Shown one piece after another: positions 11,459 to 20,434 of a stretch of DNA of 64,000 bases. The notes under the pieces are model-generated. The model searched no databases and had not been told where the DNA came from. It saw only the letters and a program-made list of their open reading frames with translations. The number at the start of each line of letters is the position of its first letter. The stretch's first letter is position 1. Made by a program: the position numbers and the translations under genes. Source of the DNA: Prorocentrum cordatum (taxonomy: Eukaryota; Sar; Dinophyceae; Prorocentrales; Prorocentraceae); the NCBI GenBank assembly GCA_963575745.1, contig CAUYUJ010020728.1:1-64000 (forward strand). The letters run 5' to 3'.

Positions 11459-13005
11459 GCCCAGGGCTGCGATCTGCGAGAGTGTCGCCATTTTCGAGGG
11501 CTGCTGGGGGGTGCAGCGAAGTGGCGTCTTACGCGGATCACCAGGAGACCTCGCCATCCCTTGGGGCGTTGGTCTGTGCATCTGTCGCCACTTTCGAGGG
11601 CTGCTGGGGGGTGCAGCGGAGTGACGTCTTACGCGGATCACCAGGAAACCTCGCCATCCGTGCGGAGCTGCGATCTGCGAATCTGCCGCCATTTTCGAGG
11701 AGTGTTGAAGGGGTGCGGCAGAGTGACGTTTTCCGCGAATCACCAGGGGGCCTCGCCATCCTTTGGGGGCTGCGACTTGGGAATATGTCGCCACTTTCGA
11801 GAGCTGTTGGGGGGGGGAGGGCAGCGGAGTGACGTCTTACGTGGATCACCAGGAGACCTCGCCATCCGTGCGGAGCTGCGATCTGCGAATCTGTCGCCAC
11901 GTTCCAGGGCTGGTGGGGGGTGCAGCGGAGTGACGTCCTACGCGGACCACCATGCGACCTCGCCATCCCAGGGGGCTGCGATGTGCGAAGCAGTCGCACC
12001 TTTTAAGGACCGCTGTTGGGTTCAGCGGGGTGACGCCTTTCGCGGATCACCAGGAGACCTCGCCATCCTTGGGGGGGCTGCGATCTGCGAAATGGTCGCC
12101 GGTTTCGAAGACTGCGGGGGGGTGCAGCGGAGTGACGTCTTACCCGGACCACCAGGAGACATCGTCATTTTTTGGGAGCTGCGATTTGCGAACATGTCGC
12201 CTCTTTCGGGGGCTGCTGGGGGGTGCAGCGGGGTGGCGTCGTGCGCGGACCACCAGGAAACCTCGCCATCACTGGGGGGTGGTGATGTGTGAAATTGTTG
12301 ACATTTTTGAGGGCTGCTGGGGGTTGCAGCCGAGTGACGTCCTACTCGGACCAGCAGGAGACTTCGCCATCGGCAATCAGCGAAACTGTCTCCACTTTCG
12401 AGGGCTGCCGTGGGGTGCAGCGGAGTGACGTCTTACGCGGACCTCCAGAAGACCTCGCCATTCATGAGGGGCTCCGGCCTGCGACACTGTCACCGCTGCC
12501 GAGGGTTGCTGGAGGGTGCAGCGCAGCGACGTCCTACGCGGGCCACGAGAAGACATCGCCATCCCTGGGGGGCTGCGATTTGCAAGAATGTCGCCGCTTT
12601 CGAGGGCTGCTGGAGGGTGCAGCGGAGCGACGTCTTACGCGGGCCACCAGGAGACCTCGCCATCCGTGGGGAGCTGCGACCTGCGAAACTGTCGCCATTT
12701 TCGGGGGCTGCTGGGGGGTGCAGCGGAGTGACGTCCTACGCGGACACCAGGAGACCTCGCCATCCGTGGGGGGCTCCGACCTGCGAAGTTGTCGCCACTT
12801 TCGAGGGCTGCTGGGGGGTACAGCGCAATGACGTCCTACGCGGACCACCAGGAGACCTCGCCATCCCCCCGGGGGGCCGCGATCTGCGAAACTGTCGCCA
12901 TTTTCGAGGGCTGCTGGGGGGTGCAGCTAGCGCCGTCCTACGCGGACCACCAGAAGACCTCGCCATCCCTTGGGGGGCTGCGATGTCGCAATTTTCAAGG
13001 GTTGT
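11459..13005. repeat. ~100-bp satellite array 2 (16 monomers)
   Basis: The TTTCGAGG landmark recurs at about 11494, 11594, 11694, 11796, 11902, 12000, 12103, 12205, 12306, 12397, 12498, 12598, 12700, 12800, 12902 and 12995. Most monomers carry GTGCAGCGGAGTGACGTC and TACGCGGACCACCAGGAGAC. The last three monomers are nearly identical to 32220-32430 in array 3. Confidence 0.95.
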
Positions 13006-13095
13006 TCCCCATATCCTAAGGATTGGGGTTCTTGTTATTACTCTGACGCCTCCCACTCCTCCTCCTTCCTCCCGCCTCCCGCCCCCTCATAATCA

Positions 13096-13212
13096 CCAGA
13101 TAAGATAAGACATGATATAAGATAAGCTAAGACAAGATAAGATATTTCAAGATAAGATAAGATAGAGGGTAATAAAGGTAAGATAAGATAGGACTCGATA
13201 AGATAAGATGAG
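13096..13212. repeat. (GATAA)n-type microsatellite
   Basis: Imperfect tandem AAGATAAGAT units. Confidence 0.9.
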
Positions 13213-13268
13213 ACTCACTCTCACTCAGACGCACTCACAGTCACATTCACTCACACCCACACTCTCTC

Positions 13269-14035
13269 ATGATCACAAAACGCTGCCAGGGGCATCATTT
13301 GGGAGCCCCAAGGGGGAGCCACCCTGGCTGTTCTCACGAGCCCGTTCGCGCCGATTTTGGTGGGACGTCTCAGCTAGAATTGCCGTTTGGCGCCCCCCAC
13401 ATGTATCTCTTGAGAGCCTCATGGTCGCAAAACGCTGCCAGGGGCATCATTTGGGAGCCCCAAGGGGGAGCCACCCTGGCTGATCTCACGAGCCCGTTCG
13501 CGCCGATGTTGGTGGGACGTCTCAGCTAGAATTGCCGCTTGGCGCCCCCAACATGTATCTCTGGAGAGCCTCATGGTCACAAAACGCTGCCAGGGGCATC
13601 ATTTGGGAGCCCCAAAGGGGAGCCACCCTGGCTGATCTCACGAGCCCGTTCGCGCCGATTTTGGTGGGACGTCTCAGCTAGAATTGCCGTTTGGCGCACC
13701 CAACATGTATCTCTTGAGAGCCTCATGGTCACAAAACGCTGCCAGGGGCATCATTTGGGAGCACCAAGGGGGAGCCACCCTGGCTGATCTCACGAGCCCG
13801 TTCGCGCCGATTTTGGCGGGACGCCTCAGCTAGAATTGCCGTTTGGCCTCCCCAACATGTATCTCTTGAGAGCCCCATGGTCACAAAACGCTGCCAGGGG
13901 CATCATTTGGGAGCCCCAGGGGGGGTCCACCAGGGGCTTCATAGTCACCAAACGCTGCCAGGGGCAGCATTTTGGCTTCCCAAAGAGGAGTCGACCCGGG
14001 CCTCCTAGTCGCAAGACACTGCCAGGGGCACCATT
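13269..14035. repeat. 152-bp tandem repeat, five copies
   Basis: CAAAACGCTGCCAGGGGCAT begins at 13276, 13428, 13580, 13732 and 13884, an exact 152-bp period. The fifth copy is truncated and followed by partial copies near 13945 and 14010. Copies differ by only a few bases, so the array is young. Confidence 0.95.
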
Positions 14036-14186
14036 GGGATTCAGACTCGCACCCAGACTCACTCATACACAAGCTCACTCACACTCAGATTCATTTCTTC
14101 AGAGTCAGGCACACGCAGACGTACCCATACTCAGACTCACCCACACTCAGGCTCACCTAACCCAGACCCAGTCAGAAGCCAGTAGC

Positions 14187-14692
<506 letters not shown>

Positions 14693-14854
14693 AGTAGGCG
14701 GACCAGGGTCCGTCCGCGAGGCGCACTGCGGTGCGACAACCCGCCAGGCACTATTTGCGGCGGTGCAGCCTTGAGATACGAGGGCGGGCAACAAACCCCC
14801 TCCCCCGGCGCAATGCGACTGACGCTACAGACGGCGGACAGACAGTGAAGATCT

Positions 14855-14914
14855 CACGTGTCAGACCGCGTGACGAAGAAGGCCCCAACAAGAAAGGCGA
14901 CGTGCTGACACGTG
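14855..14914 (-). other. 10-bp inverted repeat in the element's 3' UTR
   Basis: CACGTGTCAG at 14855-14864 and its exact complement CTGACACGTG at 14905-14914 can form a stem with a 40-nt loop, about 150 nt after the RNase H ORF stop and 170 nt before the element's 3' end. Many LINE RTs recognise 3'-UTR stem-loops; that role here is inference. Confidence 0.5.
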
Positions 14915-15051
14915 GCTAGGCGGCTTGGCAGACCGCCAGTTGGGCGCTTGGCCGCAACGCGGCGCGCAGGGACGGGGCACCCCCCGCCCCCACGCCCTGA
15001 CACCGTGGACGCGGGGCCACGCGTGCACACGGGCAGGCAGAATGGCGGAGA

Positions 15052-17481
15052 TTAGCGCGGGGCTCCAGGCGGAGCGCCGCGGAGCGATGACAGCATAGCA
15101 TGGAGGGTGAGTGGCGGCGCAGCACCATCGGGCGAGGGTGTAAGCAGCTCGGCGAAGGCACGACCGGCGCGGTGGAGGCGCTGGAGCAGAGGGCCTTGAC
15201 GGGCTTGAGCAGCGGCAAGGTTGGCGGCGAGAGCAGCACACCTCTGCTGAAGAGCGGCCATAGACTGGGACAGCTCGGCTTCGCGGTCGGTGAGGGGCGG
15301 CTGCTCTGTGCCTGCGGCCGCGGGCCTCGTGGCGGGGACGAGGTCATCGGTGCGCCTGGCCAGGTGGTGGACCAGCGCGGTGCGGCGATCCGTGTGCTGG
15401 CGGCCGTCGCCCTTGCGAGGCGACTGGAGGGTAACGCGCGGTCCCAGGGCTGAAGCCGCTAGGGCCACGCCCCGTGAGGACGGAGGAGCCGCAGCCTCGC
15501 ACCCAGCAACAGTAAAAGCGTGGACGGGGTGCGACGGCCTGACTGGCTCAGTGCCCTGCGGGGGGGCTGGAGCCGCCCCCGCGGGCTGGCGCTGGTGGGG
15601 GGGCGGGGTGGGTGGCACGGGGGGACCAATCATGATGCCGTGCGAGGGCTCGGAGGTCGGCCGCGTGGTCGGGTGGCGTCTCGATGAAGCGGCATCGTCG
15701 GCAGCGTGGGGTGTCGGCGGGGCGTCGTCTATGCTACCACTCAATCCGAGGGGATCATAAAGGTCCTCGTCGGCGTCTTGACGGTGAGCGACGTCATCAT
15801 GTGGGTGCGATGTCGCTCTCGGTGGCGGAGTCAAGGTGGGCGTCGAGAGGCTGCCCGACGGGGCAGGGTTGGCGCTGGCTGGCCCGTCGTCCAGGAAGTC
15901 TAATCCCCCGCCGAAGCCGAACGGGTCGTCCTCCTGTTCGTCGTGCATCGCCCGTTGGGCTTCGGCCCAGAGCTCATCCGGGTTCTGCGGGATGCATGGT
16001 CCAGCCGCGGGTGGTGCCTGGTCCGACAGCAGGGGTTTCGGTTCCATTTTGCTGAGTTCCGCTGCTGTAAACCCAGCCCTGCGGTGTGGGAGCGGCAGAG
16101 TACGGTGTCTGCGCTCGTAGATAGCGACAGCGACCCCATGAAGCACGGTCGCTTGGCGATGTCGTGTTTTGGCAGCTTCAACAATGTCGTCGGGGAGGTT
16201 GTGCGTGCGTGCCGCCGCTGTGGCAAGGGCGTCGGCCTGACGGTTGAACTCCTCCGCAATGGGCCCGATGAGCCCAAGGTCGATGCCCAGGTCTCCCAGG
16301 TGGCTGGCGATTTTTTCGACGCGAAACATGTTGGGCTTGGCCATAACACATCGGGGGATCTTTTCCCAGAGCTCCGCGTGCGTGCCCTGCGGCGCTGGAT
16401 GTCCGTCGATGATGCTTTGGAACCCATCGACCACCGCCTGGTTGTCCACGAAAACGTGCACGGGCCGTTCGGCACATGCCGTAAGGTGGACAATGGCGAG
16501 GGTCTCCGCAACCTGGGCGTTCTGCGTTAGGCCGTGAACGCGTGCACTGTAGTTCTTGCGGTGATCGATGCCGTAGTAGACGCCGTAACCCGCTCGTGCT
16601 AGCAATGGGATGGCTTGGTTGGTGCACGCACCGTCCGTGGCAGCATAGACCCATGTCCAAACAGTGTCGTAGTCAAGGTAGGTGGTGTAGGTGTCCTGGG
16701 CTGAAGCCGCAGGATCACCATCAGGGGAGGGCCGCGGAATGGGCTGTGGCAGCGGGTCCCTGGCGAGGTCGGCCTGCAGGTCGAGGAGGGCTGGGTCTTC
16801 GTCGAAGAGCCCGCAGTGTCTTGTGTGCGGCGGAAGACGGGCCCACTGGTCGTCACTGATGAGGGTGGTGAGAGGGAGTCTTTCTCGGGCCCAGCACTTA
16901 CAGTCGCGGACAGCGTGCTCCTGAGTTTCCTCTTCCTCGTCACAGTAGCGGCACATGGGGCTGGGGTCTGCCGACGCGTTTGATCGGGATCGTCGTTGTT
17001 GGGTGTGGTCCCCGCCCGACAGGTAGTTCAGGAGGAGCGCCAGCTGCCAGGCAGTGCATTTGGCTGCTCCTTTAGTTCGCGCGAGCCACGTGCTGGCGAA
17101 GAGGTCAAGGCCCTGTCTGACAGAGGCGAGGTAGCCAAGGTCGTGTCGCCGTGGCTTGATCCTCCGCAGAAATGCCCAGCGTTGTGAGGCCCGCAGCATG
17201 TGCAGGAAGGCGTTTTGGGGTAAATTCAGCCAGCTGATCGGGCAGCCCCAGTCGTCGTACATGATGCCAAATGCGGGCCAGGTCCATCGGAGCTGCTGGA
17301 GCGACTGGACGAGTCGTCCGACGGGTTCTCCACCAAACAGGGTCTGGACGTGGTGTTGGAGGTCTCTGGCGAGCCCGCAGAGTGTAACGTCGCGGTTAAC
17401 CTGTCGCCGCAGGCACAGGAATGCTTCACGCTGCGTGATGGCGTCGATCTCAAGGGCGTGTCCCGGCACGCACACGGCCAT
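15052..17481 (-). CDS. Retroelement polyprotein C-terminus: zinc knuckle and RNase H1
   Basis: This 809-residue open frame is the 3' end of the pol region. A zinc knuckle (C177, C180, H189, C194, set in CRYCDEEEETQEHAVRDC) precedes an RNase H1 domain. Its catalytic acidic residues are all present: D283 in ATDGA, E326 in VAETLAI, D346 in FVDNQAV and D417 in NRQADALA, with the usual His in ASHLGD (H394). RNase H removes the RNA strand of the cDNA hybrid during target-primed reverse transcription. After about residue 450 the protein is Pro/Ala-rich and ends in a helical segment. The frame is open upstream too, where a TAG at 17503-17505 separates it from the RT thumb in the same frame. The first ATG is therefore probably not a natural start. 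Confidence 0.85.
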   Translation of the reverse strand: MAVCVPGHALEIDAITQREAFLCLRRQVNRDVTLCGLARDLQHHVQTLFGGEPVGRLVQSLQQLRWTWPAFGIMYDDWGCPISWLNLPQNAFLHMLRASQRWAFLRRIKPRRHDLGYLASVRQGLDLFASTWLARTKGAAKCTAWQLALLLNYLSGGDHTQQRRSRSNASADPSPMCRYCDEEEETQEHAVRDCKCWARERLPLTTLISDDQWARLPPHTRHCGLFDEDPALLDLQADLARDPLPQPIPRPSPDGDPAASAQDTYTTYLDYDTVWTWVYAATDGACTNQAIPLLARAGYGVYYGIDHRKNYSARVHGLTQNAQVAETLAIVHLTACAERPVHVFVDNQAVVDGFQSIIDGHPAPQGTHAELWEKIPRCVMAKPNMFRVEKIASHLGDLGIDLGLIGPIAEEFNRQADALATAAARTHNLPDDIVEAAKTRHRQATVLHGVAVAIYERRHRTLPLPHRRAGFTAAELSKMEPKPLLSDQAPPAAGPCIPQNPDELWAEAQRAMHDEQEDDPFGFGGGLDFLDDGPASANPAPSGSLSTPTLTPPPRATSHPHDDVAHRQDADEDLYDPLGLSGSIDDAPPTPHAADDAASSRRHPTTRPTSEPSHGIMIGPPVPPTPPPHQRQPAGAAPAPPQGTEPVRPSHPVHAFTVAGCEAAAPPSSRGVALAASALGPRVTLQSPRKGDGRQHTDRRTALVHHLARRTDDLVPATRPAAAGTEQPPLTDREAELSQSMAALQQRCAALAANLAAAQARQGPLLQRLHRAGRAFAELLTPSPDGAAPPLTLHAMLSSLRGAPPGAPR
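15436..15470 (-). other. Sense-strand hairpin HP16
   Basis: Sense tip C-GGC-UUCA-GCC on arms GCGTGGCCCTAG / CTGGGACCGCGC. Eleven of 12 positions pair, two of them G-U. Confidence 0.7.
15553..15586 (-). other. Sense-strand hairpin HP15
   Basis: Tip C-GGC-UCCA-GCC on arms GCCCGCGGGGG / CCCCCGCAGGGC. Eleven pairs with one bulged A. Confidence 0.75.
16690..16719 (-). other. Sense-strand hairpin HP14
   Basis: Tip C-GGC-UUCA-GCC on arms GGTGATCCTG / CAGGACACC. Nine pairs with one bulged A. Confidence 0.7.
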
Positions 17482-17502
17482 GAGAGTCCAGAACTCGACC
17501 CA

Positions 17503-17694
17503 CTAGTTCCCCTTGGGGCGGATAGCCGCCTTGAGGGCGTGGTTGTAGGCAGTCTTGGCTGGGCCTGATGGTGCTTGGATGTCGGTGCCCGTGGTGCAGA
17601 CGCTGGCGGCCAGGGATCGGGCGTGCCGCGCCTTGATAAGCATCGGCGACGGGAGCTTGACAATGCGCGGCAGGCGGATAGTCGCCCTCCGCAC
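17503..17694 (-). CDS. Reverse transcriptase thumb/linker segment
   Basis: Sixty-three residues between the RT palm and the RNase H frame. The frame ends in a TAG (17503-17505), after which the same frame continues through VEFWTLMAV into the RNase H ORF. Position and frame suggest it was one continuous pol protein. The TAG may be a mutation, a base error or a read-through codon; nothing in the sequence decides. Confidence 0.55.
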   Translation of the reverse strand: MRRATIRLPRIVKLPSPMLIKARHARSLAASVCTTGTDIQAPSGPAKTAYNHALKAAIRPKGN

Positions 17695-17715
17695 ACGGGC
17701 GTCTGCGGTGGCCGT

Positions 17716-17748
17716 GAGGTTAAGCGCGGCTGGAGCCGGCGCTGCCTC
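17716..17748 (-). other. Sense-strand hairpin HP13
   Basis: Tip C-GGC-UCCA-GCC on arms GAGGCAGCGC / GCGCTTAACCTC. Five plus four pairs around a small internal loop. It lies just 3' of the A-rich tract. Confidence 0.55.
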
Positions 17749-17767
17749 GGCGTTGATTGTAACACCG

Positions 17768-17950
17768 ACGAGCTTTTTTTTTTTTTTCTTTTTTTTTCGT
17801 CTTTTTTCTTTTTTCTTCTTTTTTTACTTTTTTTTTGCTTTTTTTTTACAAATCTTCTGTTCGTTTTTTTCATTTTTTTTTTTTTCTTGAAATTTTGTTT
17901 TTTCTTTCTTTTTTTTTTTTTTGTATTTTTTTTTTTTTTTTTCTCTTTAT
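17768..17950 (-). repeat. A-rich tract (sense strand) inside the reverse transcriptase
   Basis: About 180 nt of T-rich DNA on the plus strand, so A-rich in the element's sense. It separates the FVDD-containing RT palm from the thumb. Its sense start reads TCATGGAAAA, close to the TCATGGCAAAA bordering the tract at 6299. Single C/G interruptions are scattered through it. An insertion or a slippage-expanded A run are both possible. Confidence 0.8.
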
Positions 17951-18684
17951 TCTTGTTTTCCATGATTTGAAGGAATCGACACACGTAGGGGGCGATCCGC
18001 CAGTGTGAGCTGGGTAACGGCGGCGTGAAGCTCGTCGGTGAGCGCCCACCCTGCCACTTTACCAGGGTGAATGCGTTGACCTGAGAATCGGTCAAACTTG
18101 GCGGTTTCGTCGAGAGATTTCTGCAGCTCAGAAGCGGTGTGGGTAGTGGAGTTGCTGTCGTCAACGAAGGTAGTGCTGAGTGATAGAGGAACGTATCGGT
18201 GCTGCCTCTTTGTCCACACGCACATGAGCAGCTTGATGTCATCCAGGGACCACGAGCTGCCCTGGAGGTGACCGTTTGTCCTGGCCAGGTCCCTGGAGTA
18301 CGCTCCGTTCATGCGGATATAGCGTTTGTGGTGTCTGTAGAAATTTCGGCGGACAGTAACGATGTCTTGTGGACACCCCGCGTGCAGCGCAAGGTTTAGA
18401 CAGATGTCTGTGATGAGGTAGTCGAAGCACTTCTGTCGGTCAAGGGCAGCTCCAGCTAAGGGGAGGAGTAAAGTCCTGGCGTGTTCGATGCGCAGGGCGA
18501 GAGAGGTGCTGACATCCCCAATGGTGGCTTTGGGAACAGCGCCGAAGCTCGTGGCATGGGTCCATCCTTGCCGCCAGGTCGCGAGGCTACGGTAGGCCGG
18601 CGCTTCCCGCGCATACATCCACACGGAAAGAACCGAGAGAAGTCGTTGGTCCGTCGGAAGTTCCCTCGGCCTTTTCGGAGGCAC
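17947..18684 (-). CDS. Reverse transcriptase palm (motifs A, B and C)
   Basis: Residue positions are in this 245-residue frame. Motif A is LDRQKCFDYL (D82), motif B is NGHLQGSSWS (residues 137-146, matching GxxQGxxxS) and motif C is TTFVDDSNS, with the catalytic FVDD box at 173-176. The catalytic aspartates are intact. Motif 1/2 residues (TDQRLLSVLS) lie at the start, and the fingers are supplied by the overlapping upstream frame. The family is non-LTR RT, which synthesises cDNA at the nicked target. The frame is cut off at the A-rich tract. The RT is complete as motifs but split over two frames plus the insertion. Confidence 0.85.
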   Translation of the reverse strand: MPPKRPRELPTDQRLLSVLSVWMYAREAPAYRSLATWRQGWTHATSFGAVPKATIGDVSTSLALRIEHARTLLLPLAGAALDRQKCFDYLITDICLNLALHAGCPQDIVTVRRNFYRHHKRYIRMNGAYSRDLARTNGHLQGSSWSLDDIKLLMCVWTKRQHRYVPLSLSTTFVDDSNSTTHTASELQKSLDETAKFDRFSGQRIHPGKVAGWALTDELHAAVTQLTLADRPLRVSIPSNHGKQE

Positions 18685-19520
18685 GGGTTTGGCACGTGCA
18701 GGAGGGGCTCGGGGATGGTGCCAGTGCGTTGCATAGCACGTAAGACGCTGGCGAAGAGGCGAAGAATGTCGTCGGGTAACTCCTTAGCCTCCTTAGTTGT
18801 CCAGCCGTCGAGTCCCCCCGCGCGGCGCGGTGAACGGGTGCGAATGAAGTGGATGAGTTGGTCGTCGGTGAGGTGGAAGGGGGCTGCTGGTGATGGCGTA
18901 GGCAGCTCTTGGCGGTATTCGTCGTAGAAGTCCGCCCACGTCGGCATAGCTTCGGCGTCATGGCCCGCGCGAGCGCGGTACCTGCCCAAGATGGGCTCCC
19001 AGGTATCGACCATGAGCTTAAGCATGTCTTTAGTGTTGGCAACAATAGCGTTGGCGGGGGGGGCGTCGGGAACCTGGGCAGGTGGTGGGCCACGAGTGTG
19101 GCCGTCGTCGTTGTCCGTGTCGAGCGAACTACCGTCGCTGGGGCTGAAGCCGCCGGCGTCGGTGTCGGCATCACTATCGTCCGTGCTAGCTTGGTCAGGG
19201 TTGTAGGCGGTGGTGTCGCAGTGGAGCTGTGCATCGTCGGGAGTGGTAGGCGTGCGGAGATACGCCGTGGGCGAGCAGTCGGCAGCCCGTGCGTATATGG
19301 CCGCCTTTCGCCCGCTTGGCTCGCGGACACCCTCAGCCCAGATCTTGATGCGTTCAGCTTTGCCTCGGTTTGCACGTCGCGCCAGCTCTGAGTCTAGGTT
19401 TTGGATCAGACGGTCAAGGTGCTCTCCGCGTGGTGCTGGCACGTCGGGGGCCCAGGCATCGGGAAAGGCCAGGAGGGCCGTGGGGCGCAGCTTGTGGCAG
19501 AGAAGGCGGGCCGCGGTCAC
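18456..19520 (-). CDS. Endonuclease-RT linker and RT N-terminal fingers
   Basis: A 354-residue frame. A basic N-terminal half (LDRLIQNLDSELARRANRGK) and an Asp-rich linker precede the start of the RT domain (RRAGGLDGWTTKEAKELPDD, then GTIPEPLLHVPNPCLRKG). These match the non-LTR pattern of a Gly-x-Asp-Gly motif followed about 30 residues later by a Gly-x-x-Pro strand. The overlapping 17947-18684 frame continues the domain, so the useful part ends near 18640 and the rest is a shadow. Hairpin HP12 is encoded inside the linker as AGGFSPS. Confidence 0.75.
   Translation of the reverse strand: MTAARLLCHKLRPTALLAFPDAWAPDVPAPRGEHLDRLIQNLDSELARRANRGKAERIKIWAEGVREPSGRKAAIYARAADCSPTAYLRTPTTPDDAQLHCDTTAYNPDQASTDDSDADTDAGGFSPSDGSSLDTDNDDGHTRGPPPAQVPDAPPANAIVANTKDMLKLMVDTWEPILGRYRARAGHDAEAMPTWADFYDEYRQELPTPSPAAPFHLTDDQLIHFIRTRSPRRAGGLDGWTTKEAKELPDDILRLFASVLRAMQRTGTIPEPLLHVPNPCLRKGRGNFRRTNDFSRFFPCGCMRGKRRPTVASRPGGKDGPMPRASALFPKPPLGMSAPLSPCASNTPGLYSSP
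19132..19162 (-). other. Sense-strand hairpin HP12
   Basis: Tip C-GGC-UUCA-GCC on arms CCGACGCCGG / CCAGCGACGG. Eight of ten positions pair. Confidence 0.6.
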
Positions 19521-20434
19521 GTGCAGTCGATGCGCTGCGCCAGGTACGGCGGGATAGCACGGCAGTCGATATGATGATGCTGTCCGATGAAGCGAAGCTC
19601 ACAAAGTTGCCGATGGAGCTTGCGAAGGCGGTTCATGTGAATCGTGGAAGCTCCGTAGGTGGGAAAGGCGCGGGGGACGGCGGGTCGCTCCTCGAACGTG
19701 GGTGTGAGCCCGTGCATGGTAGGGGCCTTCTTTTTTGGGTGGTCTGGCGGTGGGGGCGGCAGGTCCCGCAGCCGGGTGAGATTGTACTCATGGCTGGCCT
19801 CGTTTGCCAGGGCGAACATGCGTTCCACATCGTCGCGTGTGTCAGCCTGCTCCATGCGGTCGTGGTATCGTCCTGCGATGAGGGTCCCTAAAGCCTGAAG
19901 TTCGTGGTCCTCATGAGCTCCGTCGTTTGGAGGGCAAGGCGTGGGGGCCAGAAGGCGTGGGGCCGTGTGATCGAGGCGGCTAAGGTCGAGTGTGACCTGC
20001 AGGCCAACATGGGACTTCGCTGGCAAGTCACGCAGATAGCAGAAGTCAGTGACAAGGGATCGCGCAGCTTGGTTGGCGATGATATAATCGATGCGCGAAG
20101 TGCGGGGGCACTTGGTGACGCGGTCCCAGTCAGGGATATTGCCATATGTGTGCATGGCGTGGTCTGGTGTGCCTTCAGCGACGTTAAACCATCCGTGCTG
20201 CATCATGTGCAGCAGGTGTGGATTGTCGTCGATGTTCGTGTTGGCGTCCATGCAAATGAAATACGGGGCTGAGCCGACCCTCGCGGCGGCGCAGTCAGCA
20301 AGCCGAAACAAATCGGTGCTGTCTCCTCCAGCAACCCCGTAGAGGCTCGCAATGTAAATCCCAGCGGGCCCGTGGTTGTTCGTCGCCGCCTGCGGCGGTG
20401 CTGGGTGCAGAGCGGGAGGAAGGCCTCGTGCCAT
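19517..20434 (-). CDS. APE-type endonuclease, C-terminal part
   Basis: A 305-residue frame. It contains the second half of an endonuclease/exonuclease/phosphatase fold: YFICMDANTN (D63 and N65, the D-x-N metal-binding motif), TSRIDYIIAN (residues 112-121, the RIDYI strand) and AKSHVGLQVTLDL (S141-H142, in place of the canonical S-D-H). In non-LTR elements this enzyme nicks the target and primes cDNA. The acidic residue before the final His appears missing (KSHV instead of SDH), which could affect activity. The N-terminal half is in another frame upstream. Confidence 0.8.
   Translation of the reverse strand: MARGLPPALHPAPPQAATNNHGPAGIYIASLYGVAGGDSTDLFRLADCAAARVGSAPYFICMDANTNIDDNPHLLHMMQHGWFNVAEGTPDHAMHTYGNIPDWDRVTKCPRTSRIDYIIANQAARSLVTDFCYLRDLPAKSHVGLQVTLDLSRLDHTAPRLLAPTPCPPNDGAHEDHELQALGTLIAGRYHDRMEQADTRDDVERMFALANEASHEYNLTRLRDLPPPPPDHPKKKAPTMHGLTPTFEERPAVPRAFPTYGASTIHMNRLRKLHRQLCELRFIGQHHHIDCRAIPPYLAQRIDCT

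Noticed and set aside
18237-18275. CCAGGG...CCCTGG hairpin in the RT ORF
   Set aside because: A good 6-bp stem, but the loop lacks the conserved tip, so I did not count it in the family.
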